DNA from: JASLEW01 sp963732005
Lineage (GTDB): Bacteria > Acidobacteriota > Thermoanaerobaculia > Multivoradales > UBA5704
Reading direction: 5' to 3'
Length of the DNA stretch: 64,000 bases
Assembly (NCBI GenBank): GCA_963732005.1
Contig: CAVSXT010000004.1
Span: forward strand, 1,302,001-1,366,000
Shown: one piece after another, positions 44,545 through 51,567 of the stretch
Numbering within the stretch: the stretch's first letter is position 1
Layout: each line of letters starts with the position of its first letter
Made by a program: the position numbers and the translations under genes
The notes under the pieces: generated by a model
Seen by the model: only the letters and a program-made list of their open reading frames with translations
Database searches by the model: none
What the model was told of the DNA's origin: nothing

Positions 44545-45579
44545 GTGAGCTCCCGATCGCCAGAGGGACGAAGCCCCATTGGTTTCCTCGCCTACTCCCA
44601 CCGTGATGAGGACCACGTCTGGGTAGCCGAGCTTCGCCGCCGGCTCCAGCATGATGCCGACGAACTCTGCCAGCGCCTCGCGCCGAGCGTGGCGCACAGC
44701 GGATGGCACGAGCTTCTGGATCAGGCCCAGACTCAAAGCTCCGCTCTCATCGAACAGGCTGCCGCGTCGTTCTTCTCGGCAGCCAACAAGGCACAATGGC
44801 AAGAGCTTGTTGACCTGATCCAGGCTCAAGTCTCCGCTTGCGTAGACCCGCCCTCTGCCTCCTCCTCGACGACCACAGAAGCATTTGCCAACGCATCCGG
44901 CATCCTCTTCCCAACCGTCGTTCCGCCGATCTCGGCCAGCGTAGAAGCTTTTTGGCCCCAGATCGAGTATTACGATCGCCTAGACGAGCTTTTCGAGCAA
45001 GGCATCCGCTCGAAGCTTCGTGTTCGCGAGGTCTTCGGCCAGCACCTGCGCGCCTTCCGCCGGCGGCTCCGGTCCATTTACGGTTCGGTGGCAGCCACTT
45101 GCCAGCGCCGCTGCTGCGCCCTGGCCGGCCGCAACCTCACACGGATCGTCCATCGGCCACGAAGTGCTTGCCGCACCGTAACTGCCTCGCCATCTGCGGA
45201 TGACGATGACGCCTCGCCTTCCTTCCCTCATCACCGTGCTCTCGGTCTTGATTGGAAAGGGAGGCAACGTGGACAGCAAGAGAGGAACACGCAAGACCAG
45301 CAAAGCCCGCGCTCGCCGGCCACGCCGCGTTCAGGTCGGCCGTCCATGGCATGGCACGCTGCGGGTCGACGTCGAAGTTCAGCGCTTCAGGTTCTTGACC
45401 CGGCTCGCCGTCGCCCTCGTGGCTCTGCTTGGCGCCGTGGCGCTGGAGATGCTGTTGGACCACGACAAGTCCCTCGCTCGCGATCTGCTGTCATCGATCA
45501 AAGACATCTTCCTGTTCATCCTCGGAGCGCTCGTCCGGCCGCCTCGCGGGGGGCGTTGAGCCATGGGGCCGTCCGATGA
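44545..45579 (+). CDS. TIR-like N-terminal fragment, uncertain ORF
   Basis: The frame opens with SPIGFLAYSHRDEDHVWVAELRRRL, the first strand and helix of a TIR-like domain. It then continues with polar helical sequence (to about residue 200) that I cannot assign. After about 45150 the translation becomes Arg/Ser-rich and overlaps a small membrane protein gene in another frame, so the true end may be near 45200 or the gene may be frameshifted. The upstream promoter and operator support that it is expressed. TIR proteins in bacteria are usually NAD-degrading effectors of immune systems, but the catalytic region is not recognisable here. Confidence 0.4.
   Translation: MSSRSPEGRSPIGFLAYSHRDEDHVWVAELRRRLQHDADELCQRLAPSVAHSGWHELLDQAQTQSSALIEQAAASFFSAANKAQWQELVDLIQAQVSACVDPPSASSSTTTEAFANASGILFPTVVPPISASVEAFWPQIEYYDRLDELFEQGIRSKLRVREVFGQHLRAFRRRLRSIYGSVAATCQRRCCALAGRNLTRIVHRPRSACRTVTASPSADDDDASPSFPHHRALGLDWKGRQRGQQERNTQDQQSPRSPATPRSGRPSMAWHAAGRRRSSALQVLDPARRRPRGSAWRRGAGDAVGPRQVPRSRSAVIDQRHLPVHPRSARPAASRGALSHGAVR
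45269..45559 (+). CDS. Small single-pass membrane protein
   Basis: A 96-residue product with a very basic N-terminus (SKRGTRKTSKARARRPRRV), one clear membrane segment (FLTRLAVALVALLGAVALEMLL, about 47-68) and a second, weaker hydrophobic helix (IKDIFLFILGAL) at the end. The GTG at 45269 is preceded by AAGGGAGG. It overlaps the doubtful tail of the TIR-like ORF and is followed 16 bases later by an RHH gene. No family is recognised; it could be a membrane-acting effector of the cluster. Confidence 0.5.
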   Translation: MDSKRGTRKTSKARARRPRRVQVGRPWHGTLRVDVEVQRFRFLTRLAVALVALLGAVALEMLLDHDKSLARDLLSSIKDIFLFILGALVRPPRGGR

Positions 45580-45860
45580 AAGGGGAGGGCCGCAAGGTCA
45601 GGATCACGGTCGACCTCAGCCCCGCGCTCTACGAACGGCTCGAGCGCCTGACGGAGCTGCTGGGTGCGGAGAGCAAGGCGACCGTGATCCGCGACGCCCT
45701 GCGCCTCCTCGAATACCTGGCCGAAGAGACTTCCGATGGCCGGCGCTTTTTCCGCCAGGCACCGGGCGGAGAGAAAGAAGCCCTGGTCTTCCTCGGCATC
45801 GAATCACTCGCACGTCCAACCTCCCCGGCCTCTCCTCCCGATCGCCCTCCGCGGCCGTGA
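45576..45860 (+). CDS. Ribbon-helix-helix (CopG-like) protein
   Basis: The 94-residue protein begins KVRITVDLSPALYERLERLTELLGAESKATVIRDALRLLEYL, a clear ribbon-helix-helix DNA-binding domain of the CopG/Arc type. The C-terminal half is disordered and Pro-rich. It probably autoregulates the preceding genes from the inverted repeat at 44518-44534. No toxin of a known kind follows, so it is not assigned to a toxin-antitoxin pair. Confidence 0.7.
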   Translation: MKGEGRKVRITVDLSPALYERLERLTELLGAESKATVIRDALRLLEYLAEETSDGRRFFRQAPGGEKEALVFLGIESLARPTSPASPPDRPPRP

Positions 45861-46022
45861 GCGGTCAAGCGCCGAACCCGGCACCGCCGGAGCGGTTTTT
45901 GGTCATCCCAGCGTGCGTCAGCACGCCAGTAGCACGCCGCTGTCTACTCGGTAGCGGTCCCCAATCACCTTCACCAACGCCCCGCGTGTCGCCCACATAG
46001 CGACCGTCTTGGTAAGGTGGTG

Positions 46023-46895
46023 TCATCTCAGGCCCCCCTCTTCGCGCACTGCCTTTATGAATGGTGGAAGCGCTTTGTTGAATTGGGCATGCACTTCCTC
46101 AAACTTAGGCGAAAGGTCAGGGTGATGCGAGAAAACCATTGCCAGGTTGACGAAGACAGCCATAGGGCCAGCTGCTGTCTTAACTGCGCTCGAGCTCTCG
46201 GCTCCAAATGTCAGTGCGAGAAGCTTTACGCGTTCAGAGTAATGTTCTTGCTCACGCACCACACCAGGTAGGAGGAGCCTGCTCGCCTCGTTGTTCTTCG
46301 CCAAAAGAAGAAGCCTGCACTTGCCTTGCTCAAATACCTTAAAGGCAGACGCTAGAAAGTCAGAGTAGCTTTCCTGGCGTGCTATCGAATCGGGTGCCAG
46401 TTGATCGGGTCTGGCATTTGCCTGTCTAACTGGAGGAGCCTGCGGCGAGATCCCGTAGAGGGTCGATACAAGGTAGGCGTAATGCTCTTCGGAATAAGGA
46501 TCACCGCTGAAGTCAATATACCGATTCCCCAAGAGCCAGGTTGGCAGCGAACCTAAGGGCTCTCCTATCCGAAGAAGCGGGATAAACTTGCGCTGATTCC
46601 TAAGTTGAAGTGTTTCGGCCGTCATGATATTAGCCTCGAATCCGGTTCCCCCTTCGCGATCGTCAAAGCGCTTCTTGTAGGCGGGCGTACACACACAGAT
46701 CACGAAGTCAGACTCGCGTACCGACTTCTCCATGAAATGAGCAAACGGGTCGCCAAGCCTCACCTCCCATTCGTCGAGACTGACGTCAATCCCGGCTGAG
46801 CTTCTCAAGCGGGTAGCCAGATCCTTCACCCACCGCTTATGTTCCTCAGACTCCCACGAGTACGTTAAGAATACCTTGGGTTCTCGGTATGTCAT
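46023..46895 (-). CDS. SEFIR-domain protein
   Basis: The 290-residue protein starts with KVFLTYSWESEEHKRWVKDLATRL, then GIDVSLDEWEVRLGDPFAHFMEKSVRESDFVICVCTPAYKKRFDDREGGTGFEANIMTAE. This is a complete SEFIR domain (about 6-150), a relative of TIR found in IL-17 receptors and in bacterial conflict systems. The C-terminal 130 residues are helical and unassigned. Low GC compared with the chromosome marks it as acquired. GAGGAAAC precedes the start at proper spacing. It lies between the TIR-like cluster and the STAND gene, a neighbourhood typical of immune islands. Confidence 0.82.
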   Translation of the reverse strand: MTYREPKVFLTYSWESEEHKRWVKDLATRLRSSAGIDVSLDEWEVRLGDPFAHFMEKSVRESDFVICVCTPAYKKRFDDREGGTGFEANIMTAETLQLRNQRKFIPLLRIGEPLGSLPTWLLGNRYIDFSGDPYSEEHYAYLVSTLYGISPQAPPVRQANARPDQLAPDSIARQESYSDFLASAFKVFEQGKCRLLLLAKNNEASRLLLPGVVREQEHYSERVKLLALTFGAESSSAVKTAAGPMAVFVNLAMVFSHHPDLSPKFEEVHAQFNKALPPFIKAVREEGGLR

Positions 46896-47457
46896 AATTG
46901 TTTCCTCGCAGTCCTGGCGTTCCCCCTAAAAGACCGAAAGCCACCAAATAAGGCTCCTTGACGTTGCACCGCCAAGACGCTTATTGGGTGGCATGTTTAG
47001 AATATCACCAAGCGGCATTCATGTCAAGAGGCGCGAGGGTCGTCGCCCCCAAGGGGCCATCGGCGGCGCGCCGGCGCGTGCGCGCCTTCGCGATGGGCCG
47101 GCCTGCACACACCAGTATGCGGGATCGAGGCACCGCTGGCACCTCAAGGTCGAAGACCGTCCGGCGTTTCCAGGGCGGCCCCTGGGGCGGAAGCCCGAAT
47201 GAGAAATCACGAAGTCGGCGCGGCGGCGCAGATCGGCGGCGGCTATAGAAACTCGGCGCGTGCTGACGCACGCGAATGGAGAGACGCTCCTCTGCGCGGA
47301 GCGTTGACACGTCGCTCGCAGCTCATTTTTGATTCCACGGGTCTGCATTCTCCCGCTCCGCACCAATGCGTCGGGGAGCGCGGCCTCACCGGTCAGAATC
47401 CACCCTTTCAGGCCGGCGCCCACAGTGCGAGGTAGGGTGTCGCGGCCGGCGTCTTTG
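46896..47457. other. Non-coding region with long inverted repeat
   Basis: The SEFIR promoter region plus about 450 bases without a supportable gene; frames that cross it are short and mutually overlapping. It contains a 13-bp inverted repeat listed separately. Confidence 0.45.
46941..46993. repeat. 13-bp inverted repeat upstream of the SEFIR gene
   Basis: GCCACCAAATAAG (46941-46953) and CTTATTGGGTGGC (46981-46993) match at 12 of 13 positions with a 27-bp spacer. It lies 46 bases ahead of the SEFIR start and may be a regulator-binding site or the ends of a tiny element. Confidence 0.5.
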
Positions 47458-48097
47458 CTAGCTCGGATCCTCGAGGCGGAGGAGGTAGAGGCGGCCCGCA
47501 GCGTCGCCGAGGGCGATCTCCCGCTCGCCGACCACGGCTAGGGCGGTCGGCGGCGCGTCCAAGGTGAGGCGCGCCGCGGCGGCGCCGGTGGCTGCATCCC
47601 AGACCCGCAAGGTGCGGTCGGCAGAGCCAGAGACGACGCGGCCGTCGGGCAGCACCGCCACCGCGTGGACCCAGCCTGAGTGGCCTTCGAGGGTCCTGAT
47701 GGTTTCGCCGGTGGCGAGGTCCCAGACCCGCAGGGTGTGGTCGTCGGAGCCGGAGACGACGCGCCCGTCGGGCAGCACCGCCACCGCGGTGACCGAGGCC
47801 GAGTGGCCCTCGAGGGTACAGGTGGTCTCGCAGGTGGTGAGGTCCCAGACCCGCAGCGTGCGGTCGTCGGAGCCGGAGACGACGCGGCCGTCGGGCAGCA
47901 CCGCCACCGCGCGGACCCATTCCGAGTGGCCTTCGAGGATGCAGGTTTCGCCGGTGGCGAGGTCCCAGATCCGCAGGGTGCGGTCGTCGGAGCCCGAGAC
48001 AACGCGACCGTCGGGCAGCACCGCCACCGCGCGGACCCATTCCGAGTGGCCTTCGAGGGTGCTTGTCTCGCCGGTCGCGAGGTTCCAGACCCGCAGG
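47458..48097 (-). pseudogene. 3' part of the interrupted STAND-WD40 gene
   Basis: This piece encodes the end of WD40 blade 9 (RVWNLATGET) and blades 10-14, the last divergent (ALAVVGEREIALGDAAGRLYLLRLEDPS). It has no start of its own: the open frame upstream (to 48333) is IS sequence. Joining position 51568 to 48092 (leaving one copy of the 5-bp duplication) restores a single frame of 3,711 bp with the N-terminal part. If translated alone it would be an orphan propeller segment. Confidence 0.9.
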
Positions 48098-48151
48098 TGT
48101 CGGCGGCGGCGAGGAAGCGCGGGATTCCGGTGAATAGCGCGGCGACCGCCA
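48098..48151. repeat. IS21 left terminal inverted repeat
   Basis: 54 bp starting TGTCGGCGGC. It matches the right end at 53 of 54 positions (G against A at position 17). Confidence 0.92.
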
Positions 48152-48154
48152 GCC

Positions 48155-48475
48155 TCAAGCGGATTGTCCCCGGCTGCGATGTTTGCGGACTTGGTCCTCG
48201 AGGTAGACGACGTAGGCAGGGTCGGGAGGCTGCTGCTGGAGTTCGTCGACGATGGGCAGAAAGTAGTGCAAGGAATGGATGACGATCGGCGTAGGCTGAG
48301 ACCCGGCGGCCGGGACGCGGCGAGCGCAGCCAAGGAGGAGAGCGGCTTTGACGAGTTCGAAGGAAACCCCTGATTGCTGGAGTGCCAGGGCGAGGTCTCG
48401 ATCGGCTCGCCGAGGATGCCGAGGGGTGCCGGGGAGTCGTTGATAGAGTGCCAGCACTTTTTGGGCGTAGGTCAT
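48155..48475 (-). CDS. IS21-associated small accessory protein
   Basis: The 106-residue product (MTYAQKVLALYQRLPGTPRH and RADRDLALALQQSGVSFELVKAALLLGCARR, later LHYFLPIVDELQQ and YVVYLEDQV) follows istB within the insertion sequence. I recall similar short proteins beside istB in some high-GC IS21 elements, but have no function to offer. The start at 48475 lies 23 bases after the istB stop. Its helical, basic nature would suit nucleic-acid or transposase binding. Confidence 0.65.
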   Translation of the reverse strand: MTYAQKVLALYQRLPGTPRHPRRADRDLALALQQSGVSFELVKAALLLGCARRVPAAGSQPTPIVIHSLHYFLPIVDELQQQPPDPAYVVYLEDQVRKHRSRGQSA

Positions 48476-48497
48476 GTGGTGTGATCGGAGGCGATGG

Positions 48498-49268
48498 TCA
48501 GGCGGGCTTGTGGCGCCTGCGGGTGGCGCGATCCTTGGACTTGCGGGTGGCGTCGTCCTTGGCTTCTTTGAGGCGGTAGGACCCGCCGTCGATCTGGACG
48601 ATCTCGGCATGGTGGACGAGCCGGTCGACGAGCGTAACGACGCAGCTGGCATTCGGGAAGACCTCGTTCCACTCGGCAAAGGGCTTGTTGGTCGTGATCA
48701 GCGTAGATTTCTTCCCATAACGACGAGTGACCACCTCGAAGAGCAGGTCGGCGTGGCGATTGTCATAGGACAGATACCCCAGCTCATCGATGCCGAGGAT
48801 CTGCGGCGAGCAATAACGCCTGAGTCGTCGTTGCAGCGACGAAGTGGCCTCCTGAGCGGCGAGGTCGTTGAGCAGTTCGCTGGCTGTGACGAAGAGGGCC
48901 GTGGCGCCACGCACCACCGCCTGGTAGGCGAGGTTCTGGGCGATCATGGTCTTGCCGATGCCGTTGGGTCCGACGAGAATGGCGTTGGCGGTCTCGTTGA
49001 CCCAGCCCAGAGTGAAGAGGTCTTCGATCTGCTCGCGGTCGATCTTGGTCGGCCAGGCATAGTCAAAGTCGGCCATGGGCTTGAAGCGACCGATCCTGCT
49101 GTTGTGGATGCGACGTTCGAGGCTGCGCTGCTGGCGGCCGGCTTCTTCGCGGCGCAGGAGCTCCTCGATCCAGGGCGCGGTCGCGACCGCTTCCCAGTCG
49201 CTGAGCAGACCGTAAAAGCCGAGCTTTTGCGCCCGCTGGCGCAGTGCATCAGAGGCTGTCGCCGTCAT
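48498..49268 (-). CDS. istB: IS21 helper ATPase IstB
   Basis: A 256-residue AAA+ ATPase that assists IstA in target selection. It has an N-terminal helical region (QRAQKLGFYGLLSDWEAVA and LLRREEAGRQQRSLERRI), Walker A GPNGIGKT, LFVTASELLNDL, Walker B ILGIDELGY, and STLITTNKPFAEWNEVF, all typical of IstB/DnaC-like proteins. The start at 49268 overlaps the istA stop by 20 bp, the normal IS21 arrangement. No disruption is seen. Confidence 0.93.
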   Translation of the reverse strand: MTATASDALRQRAQKLGFYGLLSDWEAVATAPWIEELLRREEAGRQQRSLERRIHNSRIGRFKPMADFDYAWPTKIDREQIEDLFTLGWVNETANAILVGPNGIGKTMIAQNLAYQAVVRGATALFVTASELLNDLAAQEATSSLQRRLRRYCSPQILGIDELGYLSYDNRHADLLFEVVTRRYGKKSTLITTNKPFAEWNEVFPNASCVVTLVDRLVHHAEIVQIDGGSYRLKEAKDDATRKSKDRATRRRHKPA

Positions 49269-50757
49269 CGGGGTTCTCCTCGGCCAGGGAGTCGTAGCTG
49301 GCCAGTTCATGGGGCCGCACGACCAGGTTACGGACGCGCGGATCGGCGGGGAGCTGGACAGGGAGCAGTGGCGGCGTCCCGAGCTGGCGCTGGTGGCGCT
49401 CGAGCACGAGGCGCACCGTATGGGGATGCGGCGAGCCTTTGTCGATGGCTTCGGTGATCGCGAGATCGAGCTCGGTGGCGCCGTAGTGGTCGAGCAGGCG
49501 TAACAGCGCTGCGGTCGCGCTGCCGAGAGGCGCTCCACGCTGTGCCAGCAGTCGATGAAGTTCCTGGCTTCTGGGCACCGCATGGTGCAGCCGGTCGAGA
49601 CCGCGATGTTGAGCTGCGGCGGCGCGCTTGTGGCTCACCAGCGCCTCGAGGTGCGCTACGTCTTCGATCTGGTCCCTATGGCCGTAGCTGCGGGCGTGTG
49701 TCGCCACCACCTCGACACCGTCGAGCAGGCGGATCTGCCTGAGAGTGGCGACCGCCACCAGGGTCCGTCGGACGTGAGTGTGCGGCACCGAGTAATCGTT
49801 GCCGTCGAAGCGCGCATAGGGCGTCTTGCCCACCTGCACCGGCAGCCGCTCTTCCGTCGGGTAGGCCGTGTCGGGCAGCGCGAGGAGCGCTTGACGCTCC
49901 TGTGCAAAGGCTTCTCGCACAGTGAGCGTCGGCTCTTCCGGGCAACGGCGGTCGGCGGCCACTCCGTCGCACCATTGCGCGGCCTGGGCGTTGAGATCCT
50001 CCAGGTCCAACCATTTCCGGGCGGCGAAAAAGGATCGGCGTACATAGCCGATGGCGCGCTCGACGCGGCCCTTCTCGTTACCACGTGCGACCGCCACGGG
50101 CCGCGGCTCGAAGCGGTGGTGGCCGGCAAAGTCGAGCAGCGTTGGATGGAAGCGAATGGCATCGCCGCGGCGCTCGAGCACCGCGCTTTTGAGATTGTCG
50201 TAGAGCAGGACCCGCGCTGTCCCACGCCAGGCATCGAAGGCGGCCTGGTGCCCGCGGAGGAAGTTCTCCAAGCGCTCGCTGAGGAAAAACCGCAGGAAGA
50301 TCTGGCGCGACCAGCTCAGCACCATGACGAAAGCAACGAGCGGACGCACTCCCGAACCGAGGCGGAGCTTGCCGAAGTGCGCCCAATCTACCTGTGCCTG
50401 CTCGCCGGGTAGGGTCCGGAGCCGCAGGTAGGCTTCGGCCGAAGCTCGCGGCCGGTACAACGCCACCAGGTGCCGAAAATGATCAGGCCGGCCGGGATAG
50501 CCTCGCTGCTTGACCATCTCGAATAACCGGCTGGCGTGGAGCGACGGATATTGCTCCAAGGTCTGCAGGATGAAGGCCAGGAATGGCTCGACCTGAGAGG
50601 GCCGCTGCGATTGCGCCGCCTCAGGTGCTCCGCCACGCACGACCACCCGCCGCACCGTGGTGTGGTGCACTCCGAGATGGCGAGCGATGGTGCCCAGCGG
50701 CCACTTCTCAGCGTGGTACAACCGCAATATCCTGGCCTGCTGCTCAGCAGAGATCAT
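49249..50757 (-). CDS. istA: IS21 transposase IstA
   Basis: A 502-residue DDE transposase. The N-terminal HTH is ILRLYHAEKWPLGTIARHLGVHHTTVRRVV. The catalytic core shows the first Asp in QVDWAHFGKL, the second in LLYDNLKSAV and the Glu in EKGRVERAIGYVRR. A C-terminal beta-barrel follows (YARFDGNDYSVPHTHVRR). It is intact and in frame. It overlaps the small zinc-ribbon-like gene upstream by 14 bp and istB downstream by 20 bp. Confidence 0.93.
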   Translation of the reverse strand: MISAEQQARILRLYHAEKWPLGTIARHLGVHHTTVRRVVVRGGAPEAAQSQRPSQVEPFLAFILQTLEQYPSLHASRLFEMVKQRGYPGRPDHFRHLVALYRPRASAEAYLRLRTLPGEQAQVDWAHFGKLRLGSGVRPLVAFVMVLSWSRQIFLRFFLSERLENFLRGHQAAFDAWRGTARVLLYDNLKSAVLERRGDAIRFHPTLLDFAGHHRFEPRPVAVARGNEKGRVERAIGYVRRSFFAARKWLDLEDLNAQAAQWCDGVAADRRCPEEPTLTVREAFAQERQALLALPDTAYPTEERLPVQVGKTPYARFDGNDYSVPHTHVRRTLVAVATLRQIRLLDGVEVVATHARSYGHRDQIEDVAHLEALVSHKRAAAAQHRGLDRLHHAVPRSQELHRLLAQRGAPLGSATAALLRLLDHYGATELDLAITEAIDKGSPHPHTVRLVLERHQRQLGTPPLLPVQLPADPRVRNLVVRPHELASYDSLAEENPDDGDSL

Positions 50758-51226
50758 CGCCAGACCTTTCTGTCAGGCCTCGCCGTCGAACCCGCCGGCG
50801 CCACCGCAGCGGCTCACGTCGGGCGTAGGGACGACAACGGCTGCCGCAGAAGTGGCACAGGACCCAGCGTCGCTCCGCCGCGCTCTCCACCTGCAACACC
50901 CGCCAGCTGTCCGTAAACGATGGCTCGGCGACCACGACTCGCAGTGTGATCCCCTTCGCCATCTCGGGGGTACCCTGATGCGTCACTTCTTCTTGTGGGC
51001 TTGGTGCGCGCTGCTGCCTTTGGCGCAATCGTGCCTGCCGGGCCGCGTGTGTCCGGCGACCCTGCCGGGTGGCTTGATAGCGCCGTCCCGCTGCTCGCGA
51101 CAGCTCCCGACGAGTCTCCAGCGAGCAGGATCTGCCGCAGTACCACTGGCCGCGATCGCAAAACGAGCAGATCGCCACCAACCGGTGACACCGAGCGCAA
51201 GCAAACAGCCGGAAGTCCTCCCGCAT
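50744..51226 (-). CDS. IS21-associated Cys-rich (zinc-ribbon-like) protein
   Basis: A 160-residue protein with CARCHRLVAICSFCDRGQWYCGRSC near the N-terminus: paired Cys motifs suggesting one or two zinc sites. It continues with a very basic helix (RRYQATRQGRRTHAARQARLRQRQQ) and, later, another Cys pair (VLCHFCGSRC). It lies first in the insertion sequence, just ahead of istA. Related small Cys-rich ORFs accompany some IS21 elements; the role is unknown, perhaps DNA binding or transposition control. Confidence 0.65.
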   Translation of the reverse strand: MREDFRLFACARCHRLVAICSFCDRGQWYCGRSCSLETRRELSRAAGRRYQATRQGRRTHAARQARLRQRQQRAPSPQEEVTHQGTPEMAKGITLRVVVAEPSFTDSWRVLQVESAAERRWVLCHFCGSRCRPYARREPLRWRRRVRRRGLTERSGDDLC

Positions 51227-51513
51227 CGACAGCCCTTTCGGCTGCCGAAGGGGCTAGACGGCGCTCAGAATCCCGGCGATACTGCGGGGTAGGACGCGGT
51301 GGCAACGCCGTGCTTCTGAAAGAAGGCCCAGGGTGACCGGCCAAGTCGAGTCCCTGGGCCTTCGCTGTCTCTTGGCAGCGCCACCCTTCTAGCGGAAAGC
51401 CCTCCCGCTGTCACTTGCGGCTCCCGCCGGCCGAGCGCCCGCCTGCGCCCAACCCCCCACCCGGCGGGGATGATGCTGAAACCGGAGGCCATCGACTCGT
51501 CAACAGGCCGCCT

Positions 51514-51567
51514 TGGCGGTCGCCGCGCTATTCACCGGAATCCCGCGCTTTCTCGCCGCCGCCGACA
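51514..51567. repeat. IS21 right terminal inverted repeat
   Basis: 54 bp ending CCGCCGCCGACA. It mirrors the left end with one mismatch. Confidence 0.92.

Larger units (their letters stand above)
48098..51567 (-). mobile_element. IS21-family insertion sequence, complete
   Basis: A 3,470-bp element bounded by 54-bp inverted repeats starting TGTCGGCGGCGGCGAG (48098-48151 and 51514-51567, one mismatch). It is flanked by a GCAGG duplication (48093-48097 and 51568-51572). It carries istA and istB plus two small accessory genes, all on the minus strand. It sits inside a WD40-coding repeat of a STAND gene. Intact ends and intact transposase genes point to a recent insertion. Confidence 0.92.

Noticed and set aside
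44167..44829. Minus-strand ORF of 220 codons
   Set aside because: It overlaps the plus-strand gene that has a promoter and a TIR-like start, and has no recognisable motif.
47564..48282. Plus-strand ORFs antisense to WD40 repeats
   Set aside because: They are shadows that arise because the WD40-coding repeats lack stops on both strands.
48498..49583. Longer start for IstB at 49583
   Set aside because: The extra N-terminus would translate istA in another frame; the ATG at 49268 gives the normal IstB length.
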